Shown here piece after piece: positions 1-12,500 of a stretch of 64,000 nucleotides of DNA. Under the pieces are notes generated by a model. It was given only the letters and a program-made list of their open reading frames with translations. It searched no databases and was not told the DNA's origin. The position numbers were made by a program, and so were the translations under genes. The stretch covers positions 51,117 through 115,116 of the forward strand of contig NW_022260279.1 in assembly GCF_009602425.1 (NCBI RefSeq), read 5' to 3'. The DNA is from Actinia tenebrosa (taxonomy: Eukaryota; Cnidaria; Anthozoa; Actiniaria; Actiniidae). Position 1 is the stretch's first letter. Every line of letters starts with the position of its first letter.

Positions 1-75
1 ACAGTATACCATACCACTACACTGACACCAATACACCAATATTGATAATACACTTTGATGTGTTTAGATACACAG

Positions 76-291
76 GGGAACTTCCCATGGACCTTCCCGC
101 AGCCTATCGTCAAAGTGATTGCCGCAGGCCAATTGTATTGCTGTATACGCAAGAAGCGAACATGGTGGAGAGAGTCGTGATAGATGCTGCTCAAAGGAAA
201 CAGGTTTCTCAATCTTTTAGATCTGACAGTTTGTCTATCCGTCTTTTTGCTTTTCCTAGCCCTGCCTGCCTGTTTTCCGGTCCGTCCTTCC

Positions 292-343
<52 letters not shown>

Positions 344-3300
344 GTTTAAGGTGACTGCCTACTTTTGGAAATTGATTTAAGCTTTTTTTAAAACTTCGAT
401 TTTCCGAATTGAAATTTAATGCTGATTCCAAATCTGGAAAGAAAAATAGGGTGTCCCGAGCTTGTTTTTGAAATAATCAGCATTTAATGGAAGCCTACGC
501 ACGAGCTTTTGGAGTAAAAATTGCGCCACCGGAAGTGATAAGAAAAAAATTAAGATTCATAAGATAATAGTTATTTGCAGACTATATGATTGCACGAACG
601 AAGGCTAGTCAATCCTTCTACAATAATACCAGGAAATTTTCGACAAAAAGAAAGAGAGAAACATTGATTTGTCATATTTTGTACTTTCGGTGCTCTTAAA
701 AAATCTCATAAAGTCGAACAAAAATCCCTACAAAAATCTATTTTTTCACGTGTTCCTGATTTAAACTTTTCCTAAAATTTTGATATAACCTAGATTTTTA
801 GGAGTTTTTTCGAATGAGCTATAAAAAAATATAGAGTCCCGTGCAAAATTTGAGGGTTTTGCCCTGTTGAAGCTCAAAACGCGTATGGTTCTTCAATAAA
901 ATCTTGTAGATTTTTCAGCGGTTTTTGAGCGCGCGCACATCGTGGGCTCAAATCGAACGTTCAAAAGTAGGCAGCCACCTTAAGGTCTGTCAGTCGGTTT
1001 ATTTACGCATAATGAACTTATACTTATGTAATAGGTCGAACTGCATGTTGTTGGACTCACTAATGTTGGTAGTAATGAAGAACGTATGGCTAGAAAACTA
1101 ATCCACAAAGCAATGGTTCAGGTTAGTCATGTGTTGCTGGTACTGACACACCATTCAGTGTGTTATATCACTTGTCTGTCTGTCTGTCTGTCTGTTACAG
1201 GGAAGCTGGGTTCTTCTACATAATGCTCATAACACTCCTCGTCTGTTGAGCGCGCTAGACTCCTTCATGCAGGAAACCAAGACAGTAGATCCAGAGTTCA
1301 GGTTGTGGGTGTCTATCCAACCCAGGCCAGACATACCATTCTCTCTACTCCAGACAGCTGTCAAAGTAGTAGCTGATTCACCACAGGTATGGTATCCATG
1401 ATATTAGGTACTCAACCATCTTCCCAGCAACACTAACATTTACATGTATGTATTTGATAGAGTACTAAAGACAGTTTACTACGGTCCATGACTTGGGTTG
1501 ATAACGATTTGTTACGTGTGAGTAACCGTGCTGAATGGCCTGCTGTGCTGCATAATATCTGTATGGTACACAGTGCTGTTAGACTAAGATCACGGTTTAA
1601 ACATGTGGGCTGGAACAACCCCGAGGATTTACGCAACATTGGAACAGGAGAATTATGGGTAAGATGGAACACTCTTGTTTATTGATGAGTAATTGTGATG
1701 ATTACTTGATTGATTGATTACTTGTATTTGCTTCATGTCGTGTAGCAAGCCCTTGATCTGGCTGTCAGAGAATTCCAAGATACCGCTGACTTATCTGCTG
1801 CTGGAGGAAACACAAGAAGCATACAGTGGAATGGATTGCGTTACATGCTGGCTGAGGTAACGTAATACAGTGATTATTATAAATAATGCATGCAGAATGA
1901 TTGACAGCGAAGTGTTGGTAATATAATACATTTGTTTTACATTACCAGGTGGTGTACGGTAGTAGCGTAAGTGATGAGTTCGACCGTCAGGCACTCAGTT
2001 CTATCATCGATTACTGGATCAGCCCTGCAGCTGTTAAGAGAGAGTTTGAAGCAGCAAAGAGTAAGGACTAACATTGATAATCTTGATCATATATTTATTA
2101 TTAGACCCTATTATTCTCGTCCCTCTTTCTAAAAAATATCCCTTATGTTTCGATTGCCAGCCAAGTACAAATTACCACAAGCGTTATTTGGTAGTCATAT
2201 ACGTGCAAGTACTATCCTATCAGCTATGGAGTCAGTATCGACTGATATATTAGAAATACCTGAAGCTTGTGGAATCCATTCTTCTCTAGAGGTAACGGTT
2301 ATATCGTTAATAGTCACTGGCAAATCCATCCACCATGGATATTAGCCATTCAGAGGTCAAGGGAAAAACTGAGTTGAGTTGACATCGCAACGCATTATGG
2401 GAATGTTTTAGACGACAAATTTCCAAGATGGCGTATATTTTGTCCCTCAAAACAGTCCCAGAGTGCATTGCAATGCCAACTCGACCCAGTTTTTCCTCCA
2501 CCTGAAACGCTAATTTCAGTGGCTGATAACTTGTTTGTTACCCACAGACCCATCTACCAGATCATCAGTACGTATTCACTCGACTTAATCTTTTACTTGA
2601 CCATATGGCTGCTTCAGATAGCCTAACACACGCGGTCAGTGATCCCTCATCCCTCACACCAACATCCGGGGTAGTACTTCAGAGCTCTAGTTCCCAGGCT
2701 ATTGGAGCTGGCGCATTGTGTTTGGCGGAGGCTGGTGTATTTGCTAGTGCCAGTATTGTGGCGATGAGGAGCCGTAAAGAAGTAGAGCTAAACGAGCTGT
2801 GTGTTACTATGTTATCCAAGTTACCAAAAGCCTGGAATAGGGTAAGATGTTCTTTCGATTCCAGTCATGTGGTCTGTTCCTGGACACTCAATCAAACTGT
2901 AACCATACGTTTCTTTTGCTTAGGAGAGTGTATATGAACGCATGAAAAAAGCTGGGGGTGCTAACCCATTCAATCTATTTATACTGGCTGAAGTGGACTG
3001 TATGTTAAGACTGCTGGTGGCAGTACGAGAGACACTGATGGTAAGACATTACAGCACTCTCCTCGCATCTTTGTTTCCTTTATCATACATTAAAACATAT
3101 TTATGTTATCTTGTAGGCCATCAAAGTCGCAACAGATGATGATATCTATGGAGACAGACTAACTGAAGAGCTTCTACAAGCATCTGATGATCTGTATCAC
3201 TCTAGAATACCTGCAAAGTGGATCGAGCTGAGTGGAGAAGTCTCTCCTCCACCCACATGGAGCATCGCCTCTTGGTTTACTGATTTATCCAGCAGATTCT

Positions 3301-4222
3301 CACACATAGATCGCATAGTCGTACAGGTACTGTGATAGGAGGGGAGGGGACGGGAAAACTGTAGCCAGGTACTGTGAGGGTAGGGGACGGGAATACTGTA
3401 CCAAAGTACTATGAGGGGAGGGAACGGGAAAACTGTAGCCAGGTACTGTGAGGGGAGGGGACGGGGATACTGCGCCCGGAGTAAATGTACTTCTAATTCA
3501 CTAATAATCATTTTGTTGTTTTTTGTTTTGTTTTTCCAGGGTCGGGATCGAGTGCCTGCTTACTGGTTGGGTGCATTTTTTAACCCCCGACGTCTTCTGT
3601 CCGTCATTAAACAGGTACAGAATACTACATCCTTAAGTGACTCTCAGCAAAAAGAACTCACTTTATTTCTAAATCGATTGCATGTTGCGTATTTCAGGAA
3701 ACAGTTCGACACTTTGAGGGCAAAGCATCTGGTAACGAACCGTATGTCTTCCAGACTGAAATCACTGGTCGAGATAAGGATCACGTGAGTTATCTATGTT
3801 TGTATATATTGTATATATATATATCTATGTATATATTGTATATATCTCTTTATGTATCAACCCGTTTCATTGGTGGTCTTTGGGTTTGTTTCCAGCTCCG
3901 TGAACCTCCTCTAGAGGGCATATTTGTTTATGGCGTTTTTCTGTGGGGCTGTGCCTGGGAGAAAACAACTGGAGATTTACTAGATGCACCACCAAAATAT
4001 GGTCCCACACCTTTACCTGTGGTCCATATTACTGTTGTTCCTCAAGGAGACAAAGTGTCAGTGAATGACCCTGTTCGTGCGGCTGTATCTTATTCATGTC
4101 CCTGTTACCCATCGAGGATCAGTTCCAGAGAGCCAGTTCTTCTACTAGACGTCGATAATAAAGACATAACAGGCACTCGCTGGCCCCTAAGGGGTCTTTC
4201 ATGTACATTAAGGCCTTTTTAA
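76..4222 (+). CDS. Divergent dynein heavy chain, C-terminal part (DNHD1-like?)
   Basis: Thirteen exons join in phase: 76-203, 1035-1121, 1201-1386, 1461-1658, 1746-1856, 1949-2060, 2161-2291, 2548-2841, 2924-3040, 3117-3326, 3540-3614, 3698-3784, 3896-4222; the gene continues upstream of the window. The product follows the C-terminal dynein motor in order: RRPIVLLYTQ, then GSWVLLHNAH (family GNWVLLQNCH), FRLWVSIQP, VGWNNPEDL, RYMLAEVVYGSSVSDEFDR, AYWLGAFFNP, and FVYGVFLWGCAW with SYSCPCYP near the end. This region covers the last AAA modules and the C-terminal domain of a microtubule motor. It is clearly more diverged than ordinary axonemal or cytoplasmic chains, and one exon (2548-2841) carries a Ser-rich insert. 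It ends in RWPLRGLSCTLRPF, where canonical chains end in a WxxRGVALL-type sequence. DNHD1 is my best guess at the subfamily, but I cannot prove it from the tail alone. Confidence 0.85.
286..345. repeat. (TCTG)n microsatellite, interrupted by a MITE
   Basis: A run of TCTG/CTGT units lies in the first dynein intron and resumes as gtctgtcagtcgg after the inserted element at 350-979. Another TCTG run sits just before the exon at 1201. Confidence 0.9.
350..979. mobile_element. piggyBac-type MITE with TTAA target duplication
   Basis: Inside the dynein intron, an 18-base terminal inverted repeat starting GGTGACTGCCTAC is matched at the right end by its complement with one mismatch (GGTGGCTGCC). Both ends are flanked directly by TTAA (346-349 and 980-983), the duplication made by piggyBac transposases. 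The 630-base interior is AT-rich and encodes nothing. It interrupts a TCTG microsatellite, which resumes on the other side. Confidence 0.8.
2354..2503. mobile_element. Palindromic MITE in dynein intron
   Basis: About 150 bases between dynein exons form a long imperfect inverted repeat. The left arm has GTTGACATCGCAACGCATT and the right arm the complement of GTTGGCATTGCAATGCACT. The centre contains AAGATGGCG. A diverged relative occurs near 21738-21870. I could not fix a target-site duplication. Confidence 0.65.
3325..3480 (+). repeat. Minisatellite made of a splice-donor-containing unit
   Basis: Starting at the exon/intron junction at 3326/3327, a G-rich unit beginning CAGGTACTGTGA is repeated about four times, with donor-like GT at 3327, 3369, 3406 and 3443 (spacing 42, 37, 37). 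Each unit continues with GGGGAGGGGACGGG and AACTGTA or close variants. Confidence 0.85.
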
Positions 4223-5041
4223 GCACTTTTTACATTAACGATAAAGGCCCATTTTGAGAGTAATGGACGCATGGTGGTCCATCAAGGAACTTCTGGGTCC
4301 ATTTAGGCCCATTCTGCTGATGTTATCCTATATACGGGATAGGAACGTTTTCGTGTGCATTTTAACACTTTTGTAATTTGTTTTCTGTATTTATACGAAC
4401 GTTTTATTGACAAATTCTAAAGGAAACTGATTGATTCAAGCGCAGGAATTACTCTCACAAATTTCCACTATACTTGACATTTTGCAAACACCAATGTTTA
4501 CCTTTAATATTGGGCTCCCTGTGTTTGATAAGCTTTTCGTTTCCTTATTTTCATTTTCATAAATGCTTAACAAGCCGCTGCCGACAGCTTGAGGGATTCG
4601 ACTTGATCCATAGTTTACGAGTTTCCAGGGGTAAGATGAATCGACTACCATTCGTTATTACTGATAATAATTTGTGTCATATCATATGGACTCGAATCTT
4701 TCTACAGTTATTTTCATGACCCCAGTTTTAACCCTTTCTCGTCGACGTACATCAAACATTCTACTCTATCAAGTTACCGTGTCCAGAGATTTATTGAGGG
4801 AAGTCTGGCTCTTCTGCGGTGGTTCGATCAGAACTGGGTTTTCATAACTTCTATAGCTCCTGATCTTCTTCAACTGCGTTTAAGAAGTAAACACATCCAT
4901 CAATCAAAAGAATAAACCAGTTGGTCAAGAATCATAACGTTACGATTCGCAGTCACGAGTCTGCCATGTGTACCATTGAGATTATCAATAGACATCAATA
5001 GCAGCTGTCTCGCATATTTTAACTCAAATTAGCCCAAGAAT
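4223..5041. other. Intergenic: dynein 3' flank and fuseless 5' flank
   Basis: This is dynein 3' untranslated sequence followed by the putative promoter and 5' leader of the next gene on the same strand. I see no further exon, RNA gene or clear repeat. Confidence 0.6.
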
Positions 5042-8000
5042 ATGGTGGCATGTTCCAAGATTCAGAATATTTTCCTTCGTCTTTTGGATTATTTGATTGT
5101 TTGTACCTTTATTTCGCCGTTGGTGATATATTACTGGCAAGGTACATGGATGCTCATGGATTTCTATATTCTTCCTGGCTCGATTCTTGATAGCGCGTTA
5201 CTAAGTACGGGTCTAGGAGTAATATTTAGCCACTTTATTTTAGGCACACAAGGATGGATGGTAGAGAAACTGTCAATTTACAACAAAGTTTATTTACAAA
5301 TCGCTTGGAAAATCTGTATATACTTAATATCATTATCAACTATATCTTTCTGGCGAGGGGTATGGATGTTGATGGATATGTTCGCTGGTGTCACATTAAC
5401 AGTGTTTCTGGTTTCTCATGGTATGGCTTTTATCTTTCTTACTGCAACAAGAACAACCAGTTCTATCGTGTTTTGTCCTGGTTACCTCCTTAAAGATCAA
5501 ACAACCAGTCCATCCACCTCATTTAATTTCGATGCAATACCGTTAATAAACTGTATAAAAAATAAATCAATTCAGATATTTATTAGCCACTTTGTGACGG
5601 TGTTCATAATAAGTACAGCTATAGTGTGCTACTGGAGAGGAACGTGGAACCTGGCTATTTATGTAGCAAACATGTCAGTTGGTACCGGCTTATATACCTG
5701 TGTAGCGACAACTAGTTTTGGTTATGTTGTTAGTTTGTTTTGTTTTATAATAAATCAACCATTAGAGAGAAAATTAACTGGGAATTCTCTGTCGTGGCCA
5801 TACTTGATCAAAGCGTTCTTGGAACATGTATTCGTGTATGTACTTGGATTTGCTGCTGTAAATGTTTGGAGTGGCTTGTGGTGCCTGGGAGATCACTTCT
5901 TTATTATACCAGGTGATGTTAATAGAATTTGCTAAATATATTATAGTTTAAGTCAGTATTTATAATGTAACACTTGGAATTTGTTGTCTGAAGAAGAAGA
6001 ATTAATAAGGAGTCTGCTTACTCTGCTGGCAGAGCCCTTTGAATTTCTCTCGAGCGAGAAAAAAAATATTAAAACGAGACTGCCAGCAGGGTAAAGTCCG
6101 CTGTGCCTGACAGCCCGGAACAATCTTACGTTTAGTGTAAAAAAACTAACCGGGCAGTTTGGAAGATTCAAGATTCTGTTCTTCTCAGCTAGATCGCTCT
6201 CTATAGACCTCTTTAAAATTCAGAGAACCAAATTTCAAGTAGTATCGAAAAGCTAGAAAAATTAGGGTTTTTGCAAAAAAAACATTGAAAAAGCTGTATG
6301 GAAATTTAGTTAATATTAACTATACAAAGAACAGTGAACGGTTTCACTACACCTTTTGTTCATTAACCGCGAGGGGATATTCATTGAAGCGAAGAAGCAT
6401 TGTCATTAGAGCAAACAGGCATACAATATAATGGCATACAATATGGCGAACGGAGTCCCAAGAGTGCTATGGAAAGTTCATTAAGAAATTTAGCATTGAA
6501 TTTGACAATCATGAATATGAAAATATACTTATATTGTATTTCGTAAATGAATGTCCAAAACACTGAATTGAATGTATGTTGTGGTTTATTGTCTGCACCA
6601 AAACGCTAATGAAAGTTTTGAAAACGTTAATGAACCCACGCAAACATATTCAATGATTGTCAAATTCAATGCTAAATTTCTTAATGAACGTTCCATCGCA
6701 CTCTTGATGCCTGTTCGCTCTAATGACAATGCTCCTTCGCATCAATGAATATTCCCCCGGAGTAGTCAATCGATAAAAATCGATAGAAATCAGCTGATTT
6801 GTATCGATTTTTATGGGAAATCGTTTAAAATCGATAAAAAAATTGGTGAGAGTTCGATTTTTATCGATTTAATCGATTTTTATCGATCAAGATTTGACAG
6901 CTTTAATTCGATCCAATAATGAGTACAATCACATAATCAGCTTTATTTCACGGAAAGTATTCGAAAATATCGATGATAGTGCAATAGATTTAATAACTAT
7001 TAATTCACAAGTAATAATATGTAGATCAGGCAGCTAATTACCCAAGTACTTTTGCTGTCTGATCACTATAACAAACTCCTAGTTTGTGTCAAGCTATGGT
7101 TACGAAAGAGTAATTGCCGGTGGTGTAAATCCGTAGCCACACGACCCTCGTACGATCATCGATAGAAATTGTTCAAGAACATAACGAAACGAAAAAATCG
7201 ATATGTATATAATCAATCAATCGATAAAAATTGATACAAAAATTTAGTGTGAGTTAGATTTTTAACGATTGATCGATACAATCGATATCAATCAAATCAG
7301 CGGTATCGATTGTTATCGATTTATCGATCGGCAAAATCAATATCGATTGACTACTCCGGGATATTCCTTCGAGGTTAATGAACAGCAAAAGGTGTAATAT
7401 GTAATCCAAAGGAAGTCCAAACAAGTGACGAAGAGTATCTTACTTGGGCTGATTGTGACCAAGGGCAGTAGGATACCTAAAATACATTTGTACTCCTTGT
7501 AGTACCCTTTAAAACAGCTACAGTGTAGTCGTAATTCTACTGGGAAAACTGATGTAATATTCTCTGAGTCGGAATACAAGAAGCTTTAGGCCAATAAAAC
7601 TGATAAATATTCTTGTTATTTAGGCCAAGAAAACAACCATTTGAGTGCACTTCTGAGGCACTGTATCTCATTTCTAGCACTACACCTCGCTCAAGGAACC
7701 ATCAATCTGGTTGGTGCTCCAGCAGGATGTAGAACACATGGCAGGAACACTCTTGAGGGCTTATTCATGGGAACATACTTTATATTCTCTGGTCCTAACA
7801 TGACGGGCAAAAGAATAGAAGTGTCTTCAAGAAGTACTGAAACCAAGGAAAATGGGAACGAAAATAACAAAACACAAACTGAACCTAATATGAATGATGG
7901 TGACAGTAACGCAACTCGTACTGATCCGGATGTGATTGGTAACGAAAATAAGGCAACTTACACTGAACTGAATTTGATTGGTAACGAAAATAACACAACA

Positions 8001-8282
8001 CACATAGAACCGAAAATCAATGATAGTGACAGTAACGCATTGGCACTTAACAGTAACGAAAATAACACAGCACACATAGAACCAAATTTGAATGACAGTG
8101 AAAGTAATGTAACACATACTGAAGGGAAGATGGCTGAAACTGACGTGACTGATGGAGAAAGAAACGCCGTGAAGGAGAATGAAGACGCGGAACATGACGT
8201 CACTGGAAATGAAGATAATGCAATAGACACGGCAACGGAACCCAAAGATATTGATAATGACATAAATAGTTACGATAACTGA
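5042..8282 (+). CDS. fusl: Fuseless-like multi-pass membrane protein
   Basis: Two exons, 5042-5912 and 7624-8282, join in phase 1 at a Gly codon and give 509 residues. Exon 1 encodes at least seven hydrophobic segments. The motif W-x-G-x-W ends a segment four times: WQGTW (residue 32), WRGVW (104), WRGTW (198) and WSGLW (276), suggesting four diverged repeat units. The YWRGTW signature is what I recognise from the fuseless family; Drosophila Fuseless is an eight-span presynaptic protein needed for calcium-channel clustering. Exon 2 continues into conserved-looking sequence (GAPAGCRTHGRNTLEG). It then gives a hydrophilic tail of about 150 residues built from repeats like GNENNTTHIEP and NDSDSN, with many N-x-T/S sites. 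ATG 5042 is the first Met of the open frame. The family call is from memory; the membrane topology is visible. Confidence 0.65.
6350..7394. mobile_element. Long-TIR MITE (TA target), carrying a nested insertion
   Basis: In the fuseless intron, arms of about 170 bases are inverted copies: the left starts CACCTTTTGTTCATTAACC, the right ends with the complement of CACCTTTTGCTGTTCATTAACC. Both carry GAATTTGACAATCAT towards the centre. The ends are flanked by TA (6348-6349 and 7395-7396), as for Tc1/mariner-like elements. The right arm is split by a second element at 6756-7360. No transposase is encoded. Confidence 0.75.
6756..7360. mobile_element. CGAT-rich MITE nested in the previous element
   Basis: A perfect 20-base terminal inverted repeat (CCCGGAGTAGTCAATCGATA at 6756-6775, its complement at 7341-7360) bounds 605 bases full of ATCGAT motifs. 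A perfect 7-base direct repeat ATATTCC flanks it (6749-6755 and 7361-7367); if 8 bases are counted there is one mismatch, which would suit hAT. The arm of the host element resumes exactly after the duplication. Confidence 0.85.
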
Positions 8283-9546
8283 ATCAAGGAAAATAATGTA
8301 AAATAGCGATATAATGTATTGCAAAACGAGTATCGTAGACAAGGAAACAAGCAACCAATAAAGACTGAAAAGCTTTCTATATTAGTTTTATTTATGAAAC
8401 TGAGAAATTCAATAGAGTGTGTTCATGGCTGCCATGTTGGTTGGTTAAACAAAAGACATTTTTTCCCTTGGGAACTGAATAAGTTTTCTTGTCATGCAAA
8501 AATGTTGCATTTTGTCTGGCACCAACATGGCTGCTGTGAACACACTCTATCGGTGTAATCTTGGTTATCGATAGCATTGCCGTTTCCTGTGCTCACACGT
8601 TTTTTATTAATACTACTTTAATCCTTAAAAACTCCTTCCAACCGCACGATCACTTTTATACTACTATGAACGAATATCAGAAACTATACAAGCTCTGTTT
8701 GTTAAACTTTTAGTTGATTAGCATTGACATTGCTCAGCACTCACTTCTAAGCATTAATTTATCCTATTTATTTGTTATTGGTATTAGTTTATAATCCATC
8801 ACTCCTGGCTAGCTGACAGCCGTCTTGCCGTGCGTTAGCGGGTCAGTACCATGATTAGTAATCAATACTAACAGTTCATGTATCTGTTCTGTGTTATTTG
8901 CTAAACAGAGTTTGCTGGAATTGCTCCATCTTCTTAGAGAAAGACATTCTAAATGTCATCTGGCGGTCGGCTGTGTCGCCGTCCGAGGGAGGGAGGTCCG
9001 CTTCGCTTCGTATACCGTTGTGTTTTGTCTCTAAAACAAGAAAACAAATGGATATGTTACAAGTCCCGTTAAATGCGGCACAACTCGAATAGTCAAATCA
9101 AGACTCGTTCCCCTGCCCATCGGAAAACTCTGACGTCAGAGAGCGAAAATGATTGACTTTTTTGTTTTGTTTTGGTGCCTTCTCGTTCTAATTGTTTGGT
9201 TAAAAAGCAAAGATGGAAACACAGCCTGCCGCCCCAGATGAATCTAATTAGAAATGAAATATTTGTCTATCTTGCTGTTAAAGACCTTTGCCCATGCTCT
9301 TCTCTCGTTTTATATAAAGAGAGAGTCCTGGGAACAAGACGATTCAAATGATATTCCAAATTACGCGCTGTATGTTTTGCAAACAAAAGTATTAATTATA
9401 AAAACTTCCACACGCCAAAGTCGTGTAAACGTTAGGTAAATTCTTGGGAAATGAAATTGTTGCGAGAAACGCCTTCGAATTAATGTTGAGACAAGGTTCT
9501 TCTTGACGAGAATACCTCGCCATGAGTCGTATTATACTTGCATGGT
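8283..9546. other. Intergenic between convergent fuseless and lectin receptor 1
   Basis: This holds the 3' ends of the two flanking genes and one MITE (8412-8550). I see no other gene. Confidence 0.6.
8412..8550. mobile_element. Small palindromic MITE
   Basis: A 30-base inverted repeat ATAGAGTGTGTTCAnnGC nGCCATGTTGGT bounds about 80 bases with no coding potential. The inner CAGCCATGTTGG motif recurs in the MITE at 10853-10986. Confidence 0.75.
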
Positions 9547-12500
9547 TCAAACCGATGTATCCCGTCCGCTCACATAATTTCTAGAGGATGTTCTACTAGT
9601 ATTCCCTGGAGGATTTCTATGCTTTTTCCTCTCGGGTCTAAACACTTGTTGCACGTTGAGTGGATCGTTAATGACAGAATCATAGTTGCCTTTAGCAACA
9701 ATGCTATATAAATCATCCTCTGAACTGTCGCTTCCCGGATCCGGGGGGGCAGGGTACTGTATTTGAGGTCTACTACCCTCAACTACCCTAGAACTATGTG
9801 AATCAGAATTTGGAGCTCCTAGAAATCTTGAATCAGCATGTGTTACATCAAGAGGAGATAGGGTGTCCGCTGGTTGTTTGCTTCTGATCTTACCATATCC
9901 CGAAACGTCGTCTAATTGTTTGATGTGGTTACCCGCGGGATCAAATGGCTGTTGTCCCTCTCTTGAAGGCATTGGTCCATTACTACGATATTGCATGGGA
10001 CCAACTTGTGAATTGGCGGCAGGGTTGACTGTAATGCCAATTTCTCCTGGAGCGTTTCCATGGTGGCGTATAGTATTTGGATCGTTACTCCCTGGGTATC
10101 TTTGACCATCCATTAATGAGTCTTTCTCTGTTGAACCGTATTCATACGGGCTGTTTGGTCGGTTACCCCTTCTCCCCTGGTGTCCAGGGGCCGGATACGA
10201 GGTTGAGCCACCCGGTCCTGAAGGGCGATTGCGTTGCGGTGTTTTTGTTGGTGAGCCTTGTTGAGGTGCATTTACTTTTTGATTCATGGGATTTTTACTG
10301 GGGTGCGGTCCAACGCCTTGTCGGGCAGGCGACTGATTTATTGGACCTCTCGGCTGACCTTGGTAACCACCTTGACCTTGGTAATTGCCTTGGCCTTGAC
10401 CTTGGTAATTTCCAGCTTTTATTTGTGGTGCATTGTATAGAAGGCTCTGTTGCTGTGGATACTGATACACGTCTTTGTTCGAAGCAACATTTCCAGCGCT
10501 TGGGTGTCTTCTCTGCATGCTGGAATGACTAGAACGAGGAATGTTGCCCATGCTGTTACAGCGCAGTTGTTGCTTGTTAAGTGTTCTTGCAGGGGAACCT
10601 AGTACACCAGTTTTACTGTCAGAAGCATTGCTCAGCCTATGAGGACCCGCTTGTGTCCGTGGATGCGAAGATGGGGTGCTCCCTCCAGATGCTGTACTGC
10701 CTTGTCGATTCTTATCGTATATGGGATTCACGTAGAAGGTAGAATTGTCTCCTTTAAGTGCATCAGCTTCATCTTTGCTTGCTAACCTACAAGAGAAATG
10801 AAACTTGTCACACAACATGATTGCTCGCATCCAGAAAAAAACACTCTTTAGATTGATGGTTTTCACAACAGCCATGTTGGATGAATTTACTAGATTCCTC
10901 ATTAGTTTCTTTTGTTATGTCATCCAACATGGCTGTCGTGTATTTTGTTATTTTATTCTCTTGGGAATGATTGAAAACCATCAATACTAACCCTTGATTC
11001 TGGTGTTTGTGTCGTGGCGTGCTCTCAATATCAGCTTTAGTAAACACCAGGTCAGACCTCTTGGTCAGCGAACGGTCTGCTAACAAATCGTCATTCATAT
11101 TGATGTCATGTGACGGACGCCTGCTCACATGACCATTTGATTGCTTGAACTGCGGAGGCGGATCAAAGAATCGCTTGGGTTTGTGTAGAACCGCGAAGTT
11201 CTGTGACTTTGTTCGTCTTCGGAGGTACCAACACCTAGCAAACACACCACCGATGATGATAGCAGCACACACAGATGTAATCACGAATACTGCTATATAC
11301 GACGACGAGTTATCTATAGATCAATAAGATAACTATCACTCGACTGCACTGATTGATATTACGATGTGCTGGACCATGCAACATGCTTATCAATAAAACA
11401 ATGAAGATGGAACTACTACGTGAATATGTTGAATATATAATTGAAGATTTTGTTCGCAAATGACACTTTGATCACGTGACCTTGAGGCCACAGTAGTTGT
11501 GGTCAGTGGTATTCATTTGTTAACGTAATCTGACTCGTGATAATAACATAGAGTGCAGTGTTCAGTGTTACCTTAGTATCCATGCGTCAAGTTAACCAGT
11601 GCATTTCGTGCGTTTCTGTGCGTTTTAGTGCTGGAAGGCTTTACAAATATCTCACGAACTTGATATATTTGTAAAGTGTGCAAAAGATTCTGGGAACGCA
11701 GTCAACACGCGAAGCTAAAAAGCACTAACCTTATTGGAGGAGCTCGAATCACGTGGCATCGATCACGTAGTTATTGCAAAAAAATATTTTGTAAAACGCT
11801 GTTGAAATATTCCAAATCATCATAATCTTCGTTCTTATAATTATTTTCGAATTCAGCCAATCAGAAGTGTGTGTTTGTTTGCGCAGGCGCATTAACTATC
11901 TTACCCCTAAAGTGTAGAAACCATATTAATAATGTTCCTGCTGTACTTAATCGAAAAGGAGCGCTTGACTGCAGTCCCATAATAGTAGTGGAATAATTGA
12001 GGTATGAGACAGTACTTGTACTGGACCGCTGTTTATCGTCATTAACAGTCTTGGCTACAGTACTAGTTGATGGTAACAAAGGTACTACACTAGTCACGGG
12101 TTCTGGTGTGATAGCATAGCTAGTTGTACANCTTGAATTCAGTCGCATTGTTCGATTATACGTTGATGTAGTTGGTGGTACAGTTGTGTTACTTTGCGTT
12201 ACGTTGGGCGGCTTGGTCACGTTCACCGTTGTCACGTTCTTGGGTACATAGACTGGTAGACCTGAATGATCAAAATACAATACTTTGCTAAGCTTATGAG
12301 TTCAACATGAAAAACTTTCCCTAACCCAATCACTCACGATAGAACCGATCCTTTTAGCCTTAAAGCATCAAACAGAAAAAACGATAGAGGGATGTAGTGC
12401 TGCATATTCGTTCTCTGCTTCTATGTTCTATATTTTGATTCCATCAGTGATTTTACAATAGTCACCTTCACAGTTCTCTGCGCCATCTTGTGAGGTAGCC

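Noticed and set aside
3197-3511. Minus-strand open frame with repeated PRPLPSQY-like units
   Set aside because: It is the reverse reading of the donor-bearing minisatellite and of a dynein exon.
7827-8354. Minus-strand hydrophobic open frames
   Set aside because: Shadow of the fuseless repeat tail; the (+) reading continues exon 1 in phase.
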